Assembly (NCBI GenBank): GCA_026724425.1
Contig: JAIUCV010000001.1
Location: 8,166,556 to 8,230,555 of the forward strand
DNA length: 64,000 nucleotides
Source: Erythrophleum ivorense
Lineage: Eukaryota; Streptophyta; Magnoliopsida; Fabales; Fabaceae
Direction of reading: 5' to 3'
Below are positions 1-9,025 of the stretch, one piece after another. How positions within the stretch are numbered: position 1 is the stretch's first letter; the number at the start of each line of letters is the position of its first letter. The notes under the pieces were generated by a model. That model saw only the letters and a program-made list of their open reading frames with translations. It ran no database searches and was not told the DNA's origin. Both the position numbers and the translations under genes were made by a program.

Positions 1-592
1 GTAGACCTATTTTACTTCGTCAGATCCAAAAATCTTAATAAATAACAAACTCAATCTTTATGTTAATTTTCATTGAATCCCTAAATATTTGGATTCAAGC
101 TCATCTATCAAAAGGAAAAAAACTTTAAAATAAATACATTTTCAAAACTCATTTACACAAATTATATTTGTGAAAAAATGCCCAATCTTCCACAAATCTT
201 CTTTACTACCTTCCAATCATTTTCCCCAGACAAAGATGTATAATGATTAATAACATTTTTGTAAATCAAGGCAACAAGAAGCGTATGATAGGTAGAAATC
301 TATCAAGAATTAACTTTCAGAAAGAATATCACTTGCATGTATTGACATACACAGTTAAATAGAAGGAAAATGAGAAGGAAGAAGAATTATGTACATGGAT
401 TTACTGAATAGTTATTAATTTACATTTGTGTGTACATTATGGATATGAGGCGGAGTGGGCACTATCTCTCTTCAGACTTGCAATTGAACACCTAAAAGTT
501 TATAAAAATACTTTTATATTCAGACTTGGCTCACTTTTATCTTTGTGTTTAAACTCAAATAAATAATTTTGCGAGTACCTATTGAATATGCA
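1..592. other. intergenic DNA left of the duplicated block
   Basis: AT-rich single-copy DNA with no coding stretch I can support. Similarity to the right-hand duplicate begins near 593, so this segment is the flank of the tandem duplication. Confidence 0.5.
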
Positions 593-1291
593 TTTTGATT
601 TGCTTTCGTTACCTAAAATTAATATCAAATTTTCTTTTAAAAGACAATATTACATTAAAGAAGTGAGGGAGGAGGGGAAATCATCTCAAAAATAATTCTT
701 GATCTCAAGATTTGATCTATACATCACATTTAAGGGACAATATTTGATTCATATAAATGGACCCCATGTATATGAATTAAATCTTGGCCTACATGCCTTT
801 TTTCCATCTAACTCATTGTGTTGAGAAAACATGCACAACACAGAAAAAAAATGGATGAGGACTTCTTCCTTACAAATAATAACTATTGTTAAATTAATCA
901 TTGAAAATAGATTAAAACAAATTTTCATGAGAATTTTTTTTTGTGGGTTAAAATTCAAATGTTTGGATTTAGTATATTCACTTTGATAACTCTCTCTTAC
1001 TTTTTGGCAACTAGTTGTCCATTTTTAATAATTTCTTATTTTCTTTGATTTGGACTTTTTTTTTTTGGTGAAAATTGTTTGACAAGAAATCACGGAAACC
1101 TATTTGACAAGAAACCACATAGACAACCAAGAATTTCAAATATAAAATTCTGAACTGACTCAATGAAATGCAGCAGTGAGAATGATATGCAACTAAGGAA
1201 CCAGCTCACTAACCTTGAAACCTCCATAGTTGCTTTCTTGCACAAACCGGTATAACAAACTCTCTAAGCTCACATTATCCTCAAACCCACC

Positions 1292-2425
1292 ATGTCAGTC
1301 CTATCACCCAAACGATCCTCAATCTCCATTACCGATTTCATCTTCCTCCTCGTCTTTTTCATCTTATTGTTCCCAACCCCGCTTCTCGCTGATCGGAAGC
1401 CGCACAAAATCCGTTTCCGGTTTCCAAATCTCTACCCAGAAGGCCTTGCTTGGGACTCACTGGGCCAGCGCTTCCTCTTAGGATCCCTCCATCAACGGAT
1501 CATCGTCGCCGTCAGCGACGACGGCGTCGCCGAAACCTTCATCTCCGACTTTTCCCTCCCCGAAAACGTCTCCTTCTTGGGTCTTGCCGTCGATTCCGTC
1601 AACAGACGCCTCCTCGCCGTCGTCCACGCCCAGGAGCCTCTACCTCCGTTCAATGCCCTGGCCGCCTACGACCTACATTCCCAGCAACGGCTCTTCCTCT
1701 CCGTCCTCCCCGTGGCGGACTCCGACAACGGCGACGGCGGAGTCGCTCGTCCAATTGCAAACGACGTCGCGGTGGATTACAAGGGAAACGCCTATGTCAC
1801 CAACTCCGCGGGGAATTACATATGGAAGGTAAACGATAAAGGAGAGCCGTCAATCTTTTCGAGATCTCTGCAGTACACGGCCCATCCCGTCGACCGCGAC
1901 GCACCATATAATTTCTGCGGGCTGAACGGGATCGCTTACGTCAGCAAGGGGTATCTACTGGTGGTGCAATTCAATACGGGCAAGATGTTCAAGGTCGATG
2001 CAAACGACGGGACGGCGAGGCTGGTGCTGCTGAACGACGATTTGATGGGTGCAGACGACATCGTGTTTAGGGACGACGGCGTCGTTTTGGTGGTGTCGCC
2101 TGTGAATAAGCTGTGGTATTTGAAGAGCCAAGATAGCTGGGAAGAGGGAGAGGTGTATGACAAAATTGACCTTGATTTAGAAAGATTTCCCACTTCAGTG
2201 GTTGTGGGGGGAAGGAATAGGGCGTATGTGTTATATGGGCAAGTGAATGAGGGTATAATGGGGAGTTCAGGAAGGGAGAGTTTCAGTATAGAGGAAGTGA
2301 GATCAAAGAAGAGTGAAGATGATCATATTTGGATCTTCGTTTTGATTGGAATGGGGTTGGCTAATTACTTTATTTGGAGGCTTCAGATGCGCTGGCTTGT
2401 TGGTAAAGTAGACAAGGTCAATTGA
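1292..2425 (+). CDS. NHL/SMP-30-like beta-propeller membrane protein, copy A
   Basis: This intronless gene encodes 377 aa. Residues about 14-33 form a hydrophobic signal peptide or anchor ending near LLADRK. The middle carries spaced propeller-type repeats, for example FPNLYPEGLAWD near 45, VDYKGNAYVTNSAGNYIWKV near 161-180, and FCGLNGIAYVSKGYLLVVQ. This is the pattern of the SMP-30/gluconolactonase/strictosidine synthase-like superfamily, which forms six-bladed propellers. A second hydrophobic segment (WIFVLIGMGLANYFIW) lies near the C-terminus, so the protein is probably lumenal or extracellular and anchored at one or both ends. The substrate is unknown. The ATG follows an ACC context, and the open frame is GC-rich against an AT-rich background. 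It is about 91% identical by eye (some 33 differences) to copy B. Its 3' end faces the eL30 pseudogene. Confidence 0.85.
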   Translation: MSVLSPKRSSISITDFIFLLVFFILLFPTPLLADRKPHKIRFRFPNLYPEGLAWDSLGQRFLLGSLHQRIIVAVSDDGVAETFISDFSLPENVSFLGLAVDSVNRRLLAVVHAQEPLPPFNALAAYDLHSQQRLFLSVLPVADSDNGDGGVARPIANDVAVDYKGNAYVTNSAGNYIWKVNDKGEPSIFSRSLQYTAHPVDRDAPYNFCGLNGIAYVSKGYLLVVQFNTGKMFKVDANDGTARLVLLNDDLMGADDIVFRDDGVVLVVSPVNKLWYLKSQDSWEEGEVYDKIDLDLERFPTSVVVGGRNRAYVLYGQVNEGIMGSSGRESFSIEEVRSKKSEDDHIWIFVLIGMGLANYFIWRLQMRWLVGKVDKVN

Positions 2426-3190
2426 TTTTTGTTTTGGTATTGTGTTCTGTGGATTTATATTTTTAAGTGGGAAAATAACTTAAAAATAAAATATTTCTAA
2501 GTAAATAGAGATAAAGATAGAAAGAAAATAAATTAAAAAAATAAAATTTAGATACATTCTCTCTTTTGTTTTTCAATTCAATGAAGAGAATCGTGTTGTT
2601 TCTTGTTTTTGTGCTATATAAATTAGACGTTATCATGGTTTTAAAAAGCTAGCTTGTTTCTGGTCTCCCTGCGTTATCCCTACAAAGGGATGTGCTTTTT
2701 ACTAGCTGAGGAGTAGTGGCATGCACTAGCAGCTTTCCATATTAGTGTGTGGTAGGAAATTTTATGGCATTTATCAGTATCCTCTTCAGTTACTAAATTT
2801 ATGGAGAAACTCATATTATTCAAGCTTGAAAATTATATGGAGGATAGTGTCTAATTTCACCTTAAATTTAATAACACATTAATTAAATGAGGTGTATATA
2901 TAGCAAATAAAGTGAAATAAATAATTATAAGCGATATGAGAAAGATAGATAATTATCATTTAAGCAACAAATTCATAAATGATTAATGACAAAAAAAATT
3001 GCATTTGATGATCAGGTAATCCAACGAATCAGGTTCAAAACAGCTTGTGAAGTTCCTTTCTTAGAATTATTGCTTTGTAGTTTATCTTAACAGAAAATTA
3101 CAATTACTTCTTTTTTTAAAAAAAATTGGTTAATTACATTTAATACCTCTTTTACTTTGAAAGTTACACTTGACCTCCTTAGCATTTAAT
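2426..3190. other. 3' flank of propeller copy A
   Basis: AT-rich spacer matching 9026-10450 of the right copy apart from that copy's private insertion. No coding stretch is supported. It probably contains the 3' UTR and polyadenylation region of the propeller gene. Confidence 0.5.
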
Positions 3191-4008
3191 AGGGGTGTAC
3201 ATGGGCAGGGCCGGGTCAGGGCGATGCTTGGCCCGGAGCCCGGCCCGATTAGGGTCTTGGGCGTATTTTTATGCCCGTGGCCCTGCCCGGTCCGGAGAAG
3301 CCCGATTTTGGGGCGGCCCGGGACGGCCCGAATAAGTAGGGCTGTACATGGGTAAGATCAACTAAACATCTAGTATATCCGATACCTGACCCGATTAAGA
3401 CATGAAACTTGTTTTTATACCTGTGGCTTTATTCAACTTTAATAAGTCTGATTTATGTTGGGATAGGGCGGGTTAGGGCCATCCAAATTAATTTTTTTTT
3501 TAATGAATTGATACTTGTAATATAAAAATATTTTTACACAAACTTATAGGCATATATTTCAAAACAATGGACTTTTAGAACTCTTATATTTGTATCAGTG
3601 ATAAAAAAATAATATAGTATTATCAAATAAAATATAAGATATACTAACATAATTAGTCTTAGGTAAATATATATTTTTTTATTATTTAACAAAAAAAATA
3701 TTAGTAAGGATTCACATCAATGATAAAAATAATTAAGAAGTAAAAAATATTTGAATAAGTAATAAAAATTGCAGTATGCAGAGATAATTAAATGAAATAA
3801 AAAAAATAAGATGACAAGATATTAATAATTAAAAAAAAAGAAGAAACTATTAGGGCGAGTTGGGCGGAACATACCTTCGCCCGTGGCCCGGCCCGGCCCG
3901 GAGCAGTATTGTTTAAAGTTATGCCCATTTATACTTTTAGCCCGGCCTGGCCCGATTAGACAGGGCTAGGGCGGGCCCCTAGGGCCAACCGGGCCGATGA
4001 ACACCCCT
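3191..4008. mobile_element. non-autonomous DNA transposon, GC-rich termini (family 1, copy 1)
   Basis: About 818 bp, absent from the equivalent site in the right copy (near 10449-10458), which serves as the empty site. The ends are inverted: the left reads AGGGGTGTACATGGGC, and the right is the complement of AGGGGTGTTCATCGGC. They are flanked by agcatttaat and aacatttaat, a 10-bp target duplication with one mismatch. Reading the ends as beginning with TA instead gives an 8-bp duplication with one mismatch, so hAT and Mutator assignments both remain possible. Terminal zones are rich in CGGCCC; the core is AT-rich and non-coding. A second start-like motif (TAGGGCTGTACATGGG) occurs at about 3338. 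Confidence 0.85.
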
Positions 4009-4910
4009 AACATTTAATAAGCAGTGCAAATATTTTTTTTATGGAGTTAACTTTGTGGATAGCATATGATTAAGATTTGATTTTTAATAAGATAATAAAA
4101 TTGATTTTAAACTTTAATATGCGACTGCAATATTATTCTTCATGGGATAATATAAATAGTTAAATAATATTATTTTTTTGATAAAACACATATTTTAATA
4201 TATATATATATATATTAAATGTTATAAGACTTGAATATAAACTTTTGAAAAAAAATGCTAAATGTATTTTAAACAATATACTTTACTCTGGTTATAATCT
4301 TTTGTAAAGAATTCGTAGGCTTTGCAGTTAATTTTGTGGTGTGTTTGATATGATGTTATAAAAGAAGAAAAAAGGTAAAAAAAATAAATAAATAAAGATA
4401 AGTGAGATAAAAAATTAATTTTATGTTATTATTTTTAAAAAGATGATTTAATAGTTAAAATAATAATTTAATAAATAAAATAATAATTATAAAAGTATAA
4501 TAAATATTTCACAATATAAAAAGATTATGTTCCCATTGTGTGCTACCAAATGGGTCATTAATCTTTGCATTTTATCATGCAATCAACTAATTTTTACAAT
4601 GGAACGAGTAAATCCAGAATCAATTGAAAAAATAAGTTAAAGGGAAAAAAAGAGAATTGAGAGAAAAGATTGAATTGGTAAGTCAACTTCCCAAGAAAAA
4701 TATTTGAAGCTGAATGTAGATGAAACAACGAATTCGACCTGCTAAACAATTGTCACTTTCGATGCCTGATGTATAGCGGGGTATTGGGACAATGAAACTT
4801 CAATACGTCAACAAAATTAATACATAAAAGACTTGGAAATTTTCTAGTGTTTACTAGCACTCAACCATAATACTCGAACCCAACAAGAAGACACGGGACT
4901 TAATACTATT
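4009..4910. other. intergenic DNA with a small insertion
   Basis: AT-rich spacer corresponding to 10449-11102 of the right copy. A TA microsatellite lies near 4198-4215. About 240 bp at 4316-4556 has no counterpart in the right copy and is listed separately. No gene is seen. Confidence 0.5.
4316..4556. mobile_element. probable MITE private to copy A
   Basis: Absent from the right copy, where the flanks join near 10746. The inner left end contains a GTGTGTTTGATATGATG-type motif, and the right end is the complement of an ACCCATTTGGTAGCACAC-type motif. These resemble the common plant hAT-type MITE ends. The exact boundaries and target duplication are uncertain. Confidence 0.55.
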
Positions 4911-4998
4911 CTACTGCTCGCCAGGCATCGTCTTAATAATGTCAGAACCCCCTGAAAAACGCAATATCAAACAATTAGGGAGACAAAAGCAGAAAATT

Positions 4999-5450
4999 CT
5001 ATAGGGTATGCAGGATTTGGGTGTAACCTTGGAGTGTGTTCCATAACATGCACAGAGCTGTGAAGAATTCTATGGGATTTGAAACTCATTTAAAAAAACA
5101 ATCTGAAAAAAGTGATTATGAACACTAATTTAAAATAATTGCGATGGTATTTATCCTTGTCATAATTTGGTAATGAAAATACAAAATTTATTTGACTGCA
5201 ATGAGTAATAACCTCATATAGAACACTCTTATTGTGAATCAAATCGATGTATGGATTGGTTGGTGAGATATAATCATAGTATCCTTTTTTGTGTCCAAAA
5301 AATAGCACAATCTCTCTCAAGTAGGAGGCAGCTGATTTCGAGGACGTCAAAGATATTTTCTTTTAACGTTTCATAGTAGCTTAATTGGTTCTTTTTTTTT
5401 TCTTTCTTTAGGGCTTGACCCTTCTATCTACTCCAAAAAAAAAAAAAAAA
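4999..5450 (+). mobile_element. poly(A)-tailed retroposed insertion
   Basis: This 452-bp insertion in the pseudogene's intron 4 is absent from the right copy. It is bounded by the perfect 9-bp direct repeat CAGAAAATT (4990-4998 and 5451-5459) and ends in 16 A residues (5435-5450), which are hallmarks of L1-type retroposition. Near the 3' end, TAGCTTAATTGG (5377-5388) resembles a pol III A box, and GGCTTGACCCT (5412-5422) weakly resembles a B box, so a SINE or SINE fusion is possible. The 5' part is unidentified; an 86-codon open frame on the minus strand (5090-5350) matches nothing I recognise. Confidence 0.75.
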
Positions 5451-6806
5451 CAGAAAATTAAGTTCATCAGATTGTTATTAGTTCTAGACAACTTAGGGTA
5501 ATAGGATCAATAATGCCAAGGCAGCACACTCTGAAATATTTGCCGCATGCGGTGCCCAAATCCACGTTGTCTAACAGGAAACGCTTAATTAGAGATGTTT
5601 CATTGGAACAGAAACATTCAGGAATCACTCATGTGTTATGTCCCTGGACCCTAGATATCACGGCATTTGACACCGAACAGAAATGCTACAGCACAATGTA
5701 AGAAAACCATCAAATACCACCAATAAATATTTCTCGCAATATCATCAAATACCACCAATACATTCAAACCAGCTCCTTTGAATAACTGTGCATGAGCATC
5801 ACAATGCAAAAATACACATGAGAAAATTCAATTATCCACTAGAGTGACAGAAATAATAACAGCCAATTATTTTCAAGTCAGGATGCTCAAGCTGGTTCAT
5901 CATGTGAACTTAGAGTTAGAGTACAATCATTTTGATACCTAACACATAATTGTGAGCCCAAAGTCATGTTAATCCACAAAATTAAGAATGAAAAGAATAA
6001 AGAAAGACAAAAAAAGCAAAGGGCAGCAAAAGGTCATAGTGATTTTGTATTACTTCATGCATATATACAGTTTTCTGCAGACTTAAATGAACCCTACCTC
6101 CCAGAACTACAGACAGACTATCGAACAAATTGCAAAATGGAAACATTACAACCAATCACTTAAAGTTTACTAACAATTATGAGACAAAAGTTTTGCAATT
6201 GAGAACTCACTTCCATTGTAATGATGAACTCCAACTTTTGCCAACATGGCATAGTATTCTATTTCTGACTTTCTCAAAGGTGGACAATTGTTGGCAGTGA
6301 TAATCAGTTTTCCTGCGAAGAGAAGAACATTCAAGACAATACTTCCATATAACGGTACCAAATTACTCAACACCAAGAGCAACATCCACCACAGAGAAAA
6401 CTCTAGTTATGATCTTCGGATAAATATTCACTTCAAATTCAATTTTAATTCCCCTTCATGGTTTATATAGGAATTTATTTTAATCTAAAAAAAAAAGGAA
6501 AATCCTCAAAAACAATTCTACAGCAGCGAATGCAATTTGAAATTTGACCATGCAACCAACAATTAGCTTCTAAGCTCCTAGAGCTATCCAGATTCCAAAA
6601 CCTAAAAGGAACTGTTTTCTATAAAGCATATCAATAAGAACATTATAAGTTGCCTAAACTGACACGACAAAATTCCATTCACATCGCATATTAATTAAAA
6701 AAAGAATTCACATTAGAACCAATTAATTCAATTTAAATGAATGCCAGAGCAGATGAAGGACAACCGGATCAGAGAAAGCTACTGGGTATCATTCATACCT
6801 CTAGGG

Positions 6807-7116
6807 CATGTTTGGTATAAAGGTTATGAGAGGGAAAAGAAAGGAAAGCAGTGCGGATTCTCTGGTCCCTAATGTTTGGTACGCAAGTTTCCCTTTCCAA
6901 TAGAATGAAATTTTCCTTTAAATGATAGAATGTGTTTTTCTTTGATAAACTGATGAAATGGACTTTCCCTAAGTGAAGGATAATATTTTTAGATGGTTAA
7001 ACAATTTTTTTTAATTTTAGAAATAAAAAAATAAATGTAAAAATTCCTTTCTATTCCCCTTCCTATTCCTTTTTCTATTCCTATCAAAATTCATTCTACG
7101 TATCAAAAATAGCTTT
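6807..7116. mobile_element. MITE (hAT-like ends) at the exon 2 donor of the eL30 pseudogene
   Basis: About 310 bp absent from the right copy. The ends are imperfect inverted repeats of the CTAGGGCATGTTTGGTA type, and the flanking short repeats ctctag/ctttag match the single ctttag of the empty site near 12540. Length, ends and lack of coding capacity fit a plant MITE. It separates the exon 2 remnant from its splice donor. Confidence 0.75.
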
Positions 7117-7891
7117 AGAGTTCCTAAGAGATTTGAGGACCGTTTTTATAACCCACGGTATACTTCCCAATTTTGATTTACCTTATTAGTTACCTTAAAC
7201 TAACATCAAATTTTCTTTTAAAGGACAATATTACATTAAAGAGGGGGGGGGGAGGGGAAATCATCTGAAAAATAATTCTAAATCTCAAGATTTGATCTAT
7301 TCGTCACATTTAAGGGACAATATTTGATTCATATAAATGGACCCCATGTATATGAATTAAATCTTGGCCTACATGCACGTATTATAGAGAAGTTTTTTTC
7401 ATCTAACTCATTGCTGTTGAGAAACATGCACAACACAGAAAAAAAATGGATGAGAACTTCTTCCTTACATTTAATAACTAGTTGTTAAATTAATCAATGA
7501 AAATAGATTAAAACAAATTTTTATGAGAATTTTTCTTTTTGTTGGTTAAAATTCAAATGTTTGGATTTAGTGTATTCACTTTGATAATTCTCTTATTTTA
7601 CGGCAGCTAGTTGTCCATTTTTAATAATTTTTTATTTTCTTTGATTTGGACCCTTTTTTCATTTTTGGAGAAAATTGTTTGACAAGAAATCACAGGAACC
7701 TATTTGACAAGAAACCACTTAGACAACCAAAAATTTCAAATATAAAATTCTGAACTGACTCAATGAAATGCAGCAGTGAGAACGATATGCAGCTAAGGAA
7801 CCAGCTCACTAACCTTGAAACCTCCATGGTTGCTTTCTTGCACAAACCGGTATAACAAACTCTCTAAGCTCACATTACCCACAAACCCACC

Positions 7892-9025
7892 ATGTCAATT
7901 TTATCACCCAAACGATCATCAATCTCCATTACCAATTTCATCTTCCTCCTCGTCTTTTTCATCTCATTGTTCCCAACCTCGCTTCTCGCTGATCGGAAGC
8001 CCCACAGAATCCGTTTCCGGTTTCCAAATCTCTACCCAGAAGGCCTTGCTTGGGACCCACTGGGCCAGCACTTTCTCTTAGGATCCCTCCATCAACGGAT
8101 CATCGCCGCCGTCAGTGACGCCGGCGTCGCCGAAACCTTCATCTCCGACTCTTCCCTCCCCGGAAACGTCTCCTTCTTGGGTCTTGCCGTCGATTCCGTC
8201 AACAGACGCCTCCTCGCCGTCGTCCACGCCCAGGAGCCTCTCCCTCCGTTCAATGCCCTCGTCGCCTACGACCTACATTCCCGGCAACGGCTCTTCCTCT
8301 CCGTCCTCCCCTCTGCGGACTCCGACAACGGCGACGGCGGAGCAGCTCGTCCGATTGCAAACGACGTCGCGGTGGATGAGAAGGGAAACGCCTACGTCAC
8401 CAACTCCGGGGGGAATTACATATGGAAGGTGAACGACAAAGGCGAGCCGTCGATCTTTTCAAGATCTTTGCAGTACACGGCCCATCCCGTGGACCGCGAC
8501 GCACCGTATAGTTTCTGCGGGCTGAACGGGATCGCTTACGTCAGCAAGGGGTATCTATTGGTGGTGCAATCCAATACGGGTAAGATGTTCAAGGTCGATG
8601 CAAACGACGGGACGGCGAGGCTGGTACTACTGAACGACGATTTGATGGGTGCAGACGACATCGCGTTTGGGGACGACGGCGTCGTTTTGGTGGTGTCGCC
8701 TGTGAATAAGCTGTGGTATTTGAAGAGCCAAGATAGCTGGGAACAGGGAGAGATGTATGACAAAATTGACCTTGATTTGGAAAGATTTCCCACTTCAGTG
8801 GTTGTGGGGGGAAGGAATAGGGCGTATGTGTTATATGGGCAAGTGAATAAGGGTATTATGGAGAATTCAGGGAGGGAGAGTTTCAGCATAGAAGAAGTGA
8901 GATCAAAGAAGAGCGAAGATGATCATATTTGGATCTTCGTTTTGATTGGGACGGGGTTGGCTTATTTCTTTATTTGGAGGTTTCAGATGCGCTGGCTTGT
9001 TAATAAAGTGGACACGGGCAATTGA
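7892..9025 (+). CDS. NHL/SMP-30-like beta-propeller membrane protein, copy B
   Basis: This intronless 377-aa paralogue of copy A has the same length and the same start context, with no indel between the proteins. About 33 residues differ, clustered in the N-terminal leader (D15N, L25S, P30S), in exposed-looking loops (Y162E, V141S, F228S) and near the C-terminal membrane segment. The signal/anchor near 14-33 and the C-terminal hydrophobic segment (WIFVLIGTGLAYFFIW) are kept, as are the propeller motifs. Open frames in both copies suggest purifying selection on both, but the ligand or reaction is unknown. Strictosidine synthase-like or lactonase-like activity is only a fold-level guess. Confidence 0.85.
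   Translation: MSILSPKRSSISITNFIFLLVFFISLFPTSLLADRKPHRIRFRFPNLYPEGLAWDPLGQHFLLGSLHQRIIAAVSDAGVAETFISDSSLPGNVSFLGLAVDSVNRRLLAVVHAQEPLPPFNALVAYDLHSRQRLFLSVLPSADSDNGDGGAARPIANDVAVDEKGNAYVTNSGGNYIWKVNDKGEPSIFSRSLQYTAHPVDRDAPYSFCGLNGIAYVSKGYLLVVQSNTGKMFKVDANDGTARLVLLNDDLMGADDIAFGDDGVVLVVSPVNKLWYLKSQDSWEQGEMYDKIDLDLERFPTSVVVGGRNRAYVLYGQVNKGIMENSGRESFSIEEVRSKKSEDDHIWIFVLIGTGLAYFFIWRFQMRWLVNKVDTGN

Larger units (their letters stand above)
593..7171. repeat. tandem segmental duplication, left copy
   Basis: This is the left copy of a direct duplication whose right copy is 7172-12591. Similarity covers promoter, propeller gene, intergenic DNA and the eL30 gene (opposite strand) in the same order. The junction at about 7171/7172 falls inside eL30 exon 2, where the left copy switches abruptly from exon sequence to the DNA found at the start of the unit. 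Subtracting copy-specific insertions leaves about 4.75 kb in each copy. Insertions private to this copy are at 3191-4008, about 4316-4556, 4999-5450 and about 6807-7116. Little or no microhomology is visible at the junction, which would fit end-joining. Confidence 0.9.
4911..7171 (-). pseudogene. 60S ribosomal protein eL30 pseudogene, 5'-truncated
   Basis: Exon equivalents of the intact gene at 11103-12851 are recognisable: exon 2 remnant about 7117-7171, exon 3 at 6211-6312, exon 4 at 5502-5570, exon 5 at 4911-4951 with its TAG stop. Exon 1, the start codon and the 5' part of exon 2 are missing because the duplication breakpoint lies in exon 2. Further lesions are a one-base insertion in exon 2 (a T-run of five where the intact gene has four), a MITE sitting at the exon 2 donor, and loss of the exon 4 donor (intact copy G|GT, here A|TT). 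Exon 3 is still readable. No functional product is expected. Confidence 0.9.

Noticed and set aside
1450..1839. 129-codon Arg-rich plus-strand frame inside propeller copy A
   Set aside because: Out-of-frame shadow of the GC-rich real gene. The equivalent in copy B is not preserved as the same frame.
5377..5422. possible functional tRNA gene
   Set aside because: Only loose A/B-box similarity. No acceptor stem pairing or anticodon arm could be drawn.
8536..8889. 117-codon minus-strand frame inside propeller copy B
   Set aside because: Antisense shadow of the propeller gene; composition mirrors the sense codons.
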